Positions 59,905 to 64,000 of a DNA stretch of 64,000 nucleotides are shown piece after piece (within the stretch, counting starts at the first letter, position 1; each line of letters begins with the position of its first letter). The stretch covers positions 432,468 through 496,467 of the forward strand of contig NZ_JACOPV010000001.1 in assembly GCF_016881005.1 (NCBI RefSeq), read 5' to 3'. Source of the DNA: Pseudomonas arcuscaelestis. Its GTDB lineage: Bacteria; Pseudomonadota; Gammaproteobacteria; Pseudomonadales; Pseudomonadaceae. Made by a program: the position numbers and the translations under genes. Below the pieces are notes generated by a model that ran no database searches, was not told the origin of the DNA, and was given only the letters and a program-made list of their open reading frames with translations.

Positions 59905-60831
59905 CTACGGGGTCAGGTTATCGCTTTCAGCCTTGTGCTCCGCGGCGTAGCGCTGAGATTCGGCAACCAGCCAATCGCGGAAAGCGCGCAACGAAGCAGA
60001 TTCGACCTTCCGTTCAGGGATCATCAGGTAATACGCCTTGATGCTGGACAAGCCGTGTCGGTTGGCTATTACCAGGTGCCCTTCTGCCAATTCTCGCTGA
60101 ATCAGAAAAGGAGGAATCAGGGCTATTCCCATCTCATGCATGGCCGCCTGAGCCAGCATCGAGAATAGCTCATAGCGTGGCCCTGTCATGTCACGGTTAA
60201 CGTTCATGTCCAAGCTGTTGAACCATTGGCGCCAGGCGTATGGGCGCGTGGTTTGTTGAAGTAGCGGCAACCGAGCGATTTGTTCCGCATCCAGCTGTGT
60301 GGCACCTGCCAACAAGTCAGGGCTGCAAACCGGTACCGGGCTTTCGCTCATCAGTCGATGAGAGTGAGTGCCCGACCAATCGGCATCACCGAAATAGATG
60401 GCTGCGTCAAAGGGGGTATCGGCGAACAGGAACGGCCGCGTGCGGTTTGTCAGATTGACGGTGACCTCCGGATGGCGCTGCTGGAAGTCTTTGAGCCTTG
60501 GCAGCAACCATTGGGTGCCAAAGGTCGGAACCACGGCAAGCTCGATAACGTTGGCGCCCTGTTGGCCCATCACTGACAAGGTGTCGCGCTCCACGGCGTC
60601 GAGCTGCGTGGCCACCCTGCGGCTGTAAGAGAGGCCAGCCTCTGTGAGCTTTACCCCGCGCCGCGATCGACGGAACAGTTCAACGTTGAGAAATTCTTCG
60701 AGTCCGGCAATTTGCCGACAGACGGCGCCCTGGGTAAGGGACAGCTCTTGGGAAGCCTTGGTAAAGCTCTCGTGGCGGGCGGCTGCCTCGAAGCAAACCA
60801 GGGCCGCTGTACTGGGAATCTTTCGTCGCAT
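59905..60831 (-). CDS. gcdR: LysR-type regulator of glutarate/glutaryl-CoA catabolism
   Basis: A 308-aa LysR-family protein: N-terminal winged helix (about 5-65, AALVCFEAAARHESFTKASQELSLTQGAVCRQI) and a C-terminal effector domain (about 90-300). It is divergent from gcdH, and in P. putida the gene here, GcdR, activates gcdHG in response to glutarate. The ATG at 60831 (MRRKIPS) with GAGG upstream is preferred to a GTG at 60846. Confidence 0.9.
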   Translation of the reverse strand: MRRKIPSTAALVCFEAAARHESFTKASQELSLTQGAVCRQIAGLEEFLNVELFRRSRRGVKLTEAGLSYSRRVATQLDAVERDTLSVMGQQGANVIELAVVPTFGTQWLLPRLKDFQQRHPEVTVNLTNRTRPFLFADTPFDAAIYFGDADWSGTHSHRLMSESPVPVCSPDLLAGATQLDAEQIARLPLLQQTTRPYAWRQWFNSLDMNVNRDMTGPRYELFSMLAQAAMHEMGIALIPPFLIQRELAEGHLVIANRHGLSSIKAYYLMIPERKVESASLRAFRDWLVAESQRYAAEHKAESDNLTP

Positions 60832-60884
60832 GTACGTCAACCTCACTAATAGCGCGTAAGTGTGGGGTTCTCTACCATCACGGA

Positions 60885-60899
60885 GTGAGAAATTATCAC
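60885..60899. promoter_or_regulatory. Putative GcdR (LysR-type) binding site
   Basis: GTGAGAAATTATCAC contains a T-N11-A dyad with GTGA/TCAC arms. Its centre (60892) lies about 64 bases upstream of the predicted gcdH start, the classical LysR activator position. Confidence 0.6.
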
Positions 60900-60920
60900 A
60901 AGACCATGCGTATTCCTCGT

Positions 60921-60949
60921 TTGTCTCATGCCTCGAACAGGCCTAGGAT
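60921..60949 (+). promoter_or_regulatory. Predicted gcdH promoter
   Basis: TTGTCT (60921-60926), 17-base spacer and TAGGAT (60944-60949); start predicted near 60956. The weak -10 fits an activator-dependent promoter. Confidence 0.5.
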
Positions 60950-60991
60950 CAATCCACAACAACTTTGCTCCCCTATTTCGAGGATACGCTC

Positions 60992-62173
60992 ATGGCCGGT
61001 AAAGCAAGCTTCAACTGGATCGACCCGCTGTTGCTAGACCAACAGCTCACTGAAGAAGAGCGCATGGTGCGTGACAGCGCTTATCAGTTCGCCCAGGACA
61101 AGCTGGCCCCGCGCGTGCTGGAAGCTTTTCGGCATGAGCAGACTGACCCCGCGATTTTCCGCGAGATGGGTGAGGTCGGTCTCCTTGGCGCTACCATTCC
61201 TGAGCAATACGGTGGCAGTGGCCTGAACTATGTCTGCTACGGCCTGATCGCCCGTGAGGTCGAGCGTATCGACTCCGGCTATCGTTCGATGATGAGTGTG
61301 CAGTCCTCTCTGGTGATGGTGCCTATCAATGAGTTCGGTACTGAAGCGACGAAGCAGAAGTACCTGCCGAAGCTGGCCAGTGGTGAGTGGATCGGTTGTT
61401 TCGGTCTGACCGAGCCTGATCATGGTTCCGATCCGGGCTCAATGATTACCCGGGCTAAAAAGGTCGACGGTGGCTATCGCCTGTCTGGCAGCAAAATGTG
61501 GATTACCAACAGCCCTATCGCTGATGTGTTCGTGGTGTGGGCCAAGGACGACGCCGGCGACATCCGCGGCTTTGTTCTGGAAAAAGGCTGGCAAGGCCTC
61601 AGCGCTCCAGCGATTCACGGTAAGGTTGGCCTGCGCGCCTCGATCACCGGCGAAATCGTCATGGATAATGTGTTCGTACCTGAAGAGAACATCTTCCCGG
61701 ATGTGCGCGGCCTGAAAGGTCCTTTCACCTGCCTCAACTCTGCTCGCTATGGCATTTCCTGGGGTGCGTTGGGTGCGGCAGAAGCCTGCTGGCACACCGC
61801 TCGCCAATACACCTTGGATCGTAAACAGTTTGGCCGTCCCCTGGCGGCCAACCAGTTGATCCAGAAGAAGCTGGCGGACATGCAGACAGAGATCACCTTG
61901 GCACTGCAAGGCTGCTTGCGTCTCGGGCGTATGAAGGATGAAGGCACTGCGGCTGTCGAAATCACTTCCATCATGAAGCGCAACTCCTGCGGCAAGTCCC
62001 TGGAAATTGCTCGCATGGCACGTGACATGCTCGGTGGTAACGGCATCTCCGACGAGTTCGGTGTGGCCCGCCATCTGGTTAACCTCGAAGTGGTCAACAC
62101 CTATGAGGGTACCCACGACGTTCACGCGTTGATCCTGGGTCGCGCACAAACCGGCATCCAGTCCTTCTATTAA
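60992..62173 (+). CDS. gcdH: Glutaryl-CoA dehydrogenase
   Basis: A 393-aa acyl-CoA dehydrogenase that oxidises and decarboxylates glutaryl-CoA to crotonyl-CoA in lysine/glutarate breakdown. Seen are [15 protein letters not shown] (about 140-154), [16 protein letters not shown], and the catalytic Glu in [20 protein letters not shown] near residue 370. The start at 60992 (MAGKASF) has GAGGA upstream. It is followed 15 bases later by the CoA-transferase gene. Confidence 0.95.
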   Translation: MAGKASFNWIDPLLLDQQLTEEERMVRDSAYQFAQDKLAPRVLEAFRHEQTDPAIFREMGEVGLLGATIPEQYGGSGLNYVCYGLIAREVERIDSGYRSMMSVQSSLVMVPINEFGTEATKQKYLPKLASGEWIGCFGLTEPDHGSDPGSMITRAKKVDGGYRLSGSKMWITNSPIADVFVVWAKDDAGDIRGFVLEKGWQGLSAPAIHGKVGLRASITGEIVMDNVFVPEENIFPDVRGLKGPFTCLNSARYGISWGALGAAEACWHTARQYTLDRKQFGRPLAANQLIQKKLADMQTEITLALQGCLRLGRMKDEGTAAVEITSIMKRNSCGKSLEIARMARDMLGGNGISDEFGVARHLVNLEVVNTYEGTHDVHALILGRAQTGIQSFY

Positions 62174-62188
62174 TTAAGGAGCCAGCCC

Positions 62189-63409
62189 ATGGGCGCGCTA
62201 TCTCATCTGCGGGTACTGGATTTGTCGCGAGTGCTGGCCGGGCCTTGGTCCGGGCAGATTCTCGCCGACCTTGGGGCCGAAGTGATCAAGGTCGAGCGCC
62301 CGGGAACCGGCGATGACACGCGTGCCTGGGGGCCACCCTTCCTTAAAGATGCCTACGGTAAGAACACTACCGAGGCGGCCTACTACTTGTCGGCCAACCG
62401 TAACAAGCGCTCGGTGACTATCGACTTCACCCAGCCGGAAGGTCAGCGCTTAGTGCGTGAGCTTGCGGCAAAATCGGATGTGGTCATCGAGAACTTCAAA
62501 GTGGGTGGTTTGGCCGCTTATGGGCTGGATTATGAAAGCCTGAGGGTCATCAACCCACAGCTGATTTATTGCTCGATTACCGGCTTTGGCCAGACTGGCC
62601 CGTATGCCAAGCGTGCCGGGTACGACTTCATGATCCAGGGGCTTGGCGGCTTGATGAGCCTTACCGGCCTTGCGGAGGGTGAGGAGGGTGCGGGTCCGGT
62701 AAAGGTAGGAGTAGCGCTGACCGACATTCTTACCGGGCTGTATTCTACTGTGGCAGTTCTGGCCGCCCTCGCCCATCGCGATCATGATGGTGGAGGCCAG
62801 CATATCGATATGGCATTGCTCGATGTCCAGGTTGCCTGCTTGGCCAACCAGGCCATGAATTACCTGACTACGGGCACGCCGCCTAATCGACTGGGCAATG
62901 CACACCCTAATATCGTCCCTTACCAGGCCTTCCCCACGTCTGATGGCGACTTCATTCTTACCGTGGGCAACGACGGGCAGTTTCGCAAGTTCGCTGAGGT
63001 GGCTGGTCAACCGCAATGGGCGGACGACCCGCGCTTTGCTACTAATAAGCAGCGAGTGGCGAATCGGACGGTGCTGATCCCGTTGATTCGTCAGGCAACA
63101 GTATTCAAGACCACTGCCGAGTGGGTGTCGTTGCTTGAGAAGGCTGGTGTGCCTTGTGGGCCGATTAATGATCTGGCGCAGATGTTTGCCGATCCGCAGG
63201 TCAAGGCGCGAGAGCTGGCTATTGAGATGCCTCACCCATTGGCTGGGCATGTGCCGCAGGTTGCGAGCCCTATTCGGCTTTCTGAGACGCCAGTGGAGTA
63301 CCGCAATGCCCCGCCACTTTTAGGCGAGCATACCGAGCAGATATTGGGCGATGTTCTGGGGATGACATCGTCGGATATTGAGCGCTTGCGTACTGCTGGG
63401 GTGGTCTGA
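62189..63409 (+). CDS. gcdG: CaiB/BaiF-family CoA-transferase (succinyl-CoA:glutarate type)
   Basis: A 406-aa class-III CoA-transferase. N-terminal LRVLDLSRVLAGPWSGQILADLGAEVIKVE, the catalytic Asp region (IDMALLDVQV, about 205-214), and the C-terminal AGVPCGPINDLAQ are typical. With gcdH in one operon, it most likely activates glutarate to glutaryl-CoA, as GcdG does in P. putida. It ends in a terminator. Confidence 0.9.
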   Translation: MGALSHLRVLDLSRVLAGPWSGQILADLGAEVIKVERPGTGDDTRAWGPPFLKDAYGKNTTEAAYYLSANRNKRSVTIDFTQPEGQRLVRELAAKSDVVIENFKVGGLAAYGLDYESLRVINPQLIYCSITGFGQTGPYAKRAGYDFMIQGLGGLMSLTGLAEGEEGAGPVKVGVALTDILTGLYSTVAVLAALAHRDHDGGGQHIDMALLDVQVACLANQAMNYLTTGTPPNRLGNAHPNIVPYQAFPTSDGDFILTVGNDGQFRKFAEVAGQPQWADDPRFATNKQRVANRTVLIPLIRQATVFKTTAEWVSLLEKAGVPCGPINDLAQMFADPQVKARELAIEMPHPLAGHVPQVASPIRLSETPVEYRNAPPLLGEHTEQILGDVLGMTSSDIERLRTAGVV

Positions 63410-63415
63410 CGCGGT

Positions 63416-63450
63416 AAGGAGAGAAGCGCGGTGTGCGCGTTTCTCCTTTT
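63416..63450 (+). terminator. Intrinsic terminator of gcdHG
   Basis: AAGGAGA...GCGC and GCGC...TCTCCTT form an imperfect 12-bp stem followed by T4; it ends seven to forty bases after the stop. Confidence 0.7.
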
Positions 63451-63511
63451 AGCGTGCAGCTTGCTTCTTATAGCCAAAATGCCCCTCCTTAATCAAAGTT
63501 GTAATAAGTCC

Positions 63512-63539
63512 TTGACGCCCCTGCGGATGTGTCTATAAT
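63512..63539 (+). promoter_or_regulatory. rRNA operon promoter P1
   Basis: TTGACG (63512-63517), 16-base spacer, TATAAT (63534-63539), then the discriminator TCGCCCC. The GC-rich discriminator is the type repressed by ppGpp. Confidence 0.85.
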
Positions 63540-63655
63540 TCGCCCCACTTCCGGCATAGTCGGAACAGAAAACTCCTTGATATTCAATGAGTTAGATGTT
63601 TCAGGTAGTGCTGGAAGTGCTTCGATCGAAAGATCGGCAGCGGTGAAAAAGGTGG

Positions 63656-63683
63656 TTGACAGCGAATTGAAACGCTGTAGAAT
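63656..63683 (+). promoter_or_regulatory. rRNA operon promoter P2
   Basis: TTGACA (63656-63661), 16-base spacer, TAGAAT (63678-63683), discriminator TCGCCTCCC. The consensus -35 is perfect. Confidence 0.8.
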
Positions 63684-63765
63684 TCGCCTCCCGCTGACGA
63701 GAGATCGCAGCGAGTTAAGCGGTTGAAGTTGAAAGAGAAATTCTGAAAAACTTCAAAATAAGCGC

Positions 63766-63793
63766 TTGACACACTCTGAGGAAAGCGTAGAAT
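63766..63793 (+). promoter_or_regulatory. rRNA operon promoter P3
   Basis: TTGACA (63766-63771), 16-base spacer, TAGAAT (63788-63793), discriminator GCGCGCC. Closest promoter to the leader. Confidence 0.8.
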
Positions 63794-64000
63794 GCGCGCC
63801 TCGGTTGAAGCGAAAGACTTCAGCCAACGCTCTTTAACAATCGAATCAAGCAATTCGTGTGGGTGCTTGTGACTCAGACTGATAGTCAGAAAGATTATCA
63901 GCATCACAAGTGACTGCACGAGAAGTCGAAAGACTTCGAATTAGTCATTTGAGATTGCTGAGCCAAGTTTAGGGTTTTCTCAAAACCCAAGCAGTATTGA
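63794..64000 (+). other. rRNA operon leader (5' end of the rrn transcript)
   Basis: The leader has boxA GCTCTTTAACAA (63829-63840), the antitermination element, and the Pseudomonas-type sequence running to GCAGTATTGA. The 16S gene should begin at, or one or two bases before, the last base; the mature start (AACTGAAGAG) itself lies outside. Confidence 0.85.
63829..63840 (+). promoter_or_regulatory. boxA antitermination element
   Basis: GCTCTTTAACAA matches the rrn boxA consensus (TGCTCTTTAACA) and lies 35 bases after P3. Confidence 0.9.

Noticed and set aside
63999..64000. Start of the 16S rRNA gene
   Set aside because: At most one or two bases of the mature 16S fall in the window, too little to annotate as a gene.

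Overview
The window is a stretch of core chromosome from a Pseudomonas species, most likely of the P. putida/P. fluorescens lineage. This rests on gene content and order: coxBA-ctaG-coxC with SURF1, ctaA, cyoE and Sco; metNIQ; zur-znuCB/znuA; thrB; polA; engB; cc4; dsbA; a dgcH/ampDh2-like pair; kinB-algB; gltP; pntAA-pntAB-pntB; and gcdR/gcdHG leading into an rRNA operon. REP-type palindromes typical of the genus also occur. I saw no prophage, insertion sequence, CRISPR array, tRNA gene or island.

Layout. 1-1.8 kb: the 3' part of a SulP anion transporter and a conserved hypothetical gene. 1.9-10.5 kb: a complete caa3/aa3-type cytochrome c oxidase cluster (structural subunits, Cu insertion by CtaG and Sco, heme A synthesis by CyoE and CtaA, SURF1), behind a promoter that looks stationary-phase type. 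10.6-13.1 kb: methionine ABC importer. 13.3-15.5 kb: large-subunit catalase KatE. 15.5-19.4 kb: a lipoprotein and the zinc-uptake genes, with zur-znuCB divergent from znuA. 19.5-25.8 kb: thrB, polA, the sRNA ErsA with an AlgU-type promoter, engB and periplasmic cytochromes c5 and c4. 25.9-36.8 kb: dsbA, an EEP phosphatase, a diguanylate cyclase, a peptidoglycan amidase lipoprotein, an EAL phosphodiesterase, the KinB/AlgB two-component system and small envelope proteins. 37.5-44.8 kb: gltP, a SpmA/SpmB-like membrane protein, a four-gene MCE (Mla-like) lipid transport operon and a DUF5924/DUF2914 protein. 44.9-51 kb: M16 peptidase, Na/Pi symporter, TerC, a citrate-type transporter and a GFA protein. 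51-54.7 kb: a DUF4105 protein with a zinc-protease-like motif, three tandem DUF2388 secreted proteins and a DUF1127 peptide. 54.9-63.4 kb: an acetyl-CoA hydrolase/CoA-transferase, proton-translocating transhydrogenase, and the glutarate module gcdR/gcdH/gcdG. 63.4-64 kb: three tandem sigma70 promoters and the boxA leader of an rRNA operon whose 16S gene begins at, or a base or two before, the window end.

The genes fall into a few themes: terminal respiration and its electron carriers, metal and nutrient uptake, cell-envelope stress and c-di-GMP signalling (ErsA, KinB/AlgB, DgcH, EAL protein, AmpDh2), and acyl-CoA/redox metabolism. The least explained part is 53-55 kb. There, three paralogous DUF2388 genes and a DUF1127 gene share an identical 14-bp sequence (ATACCAGTACAGTT) in the same orientation and at similar distances upstream, with related copies nearby and no regulator gene adjacent. 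That is my best candidate for an undescribed regulon. Start codons were chosen from Shine-Dalgarno spacing and family lengths; all functions are inferred by reading the sequence, without database searches.
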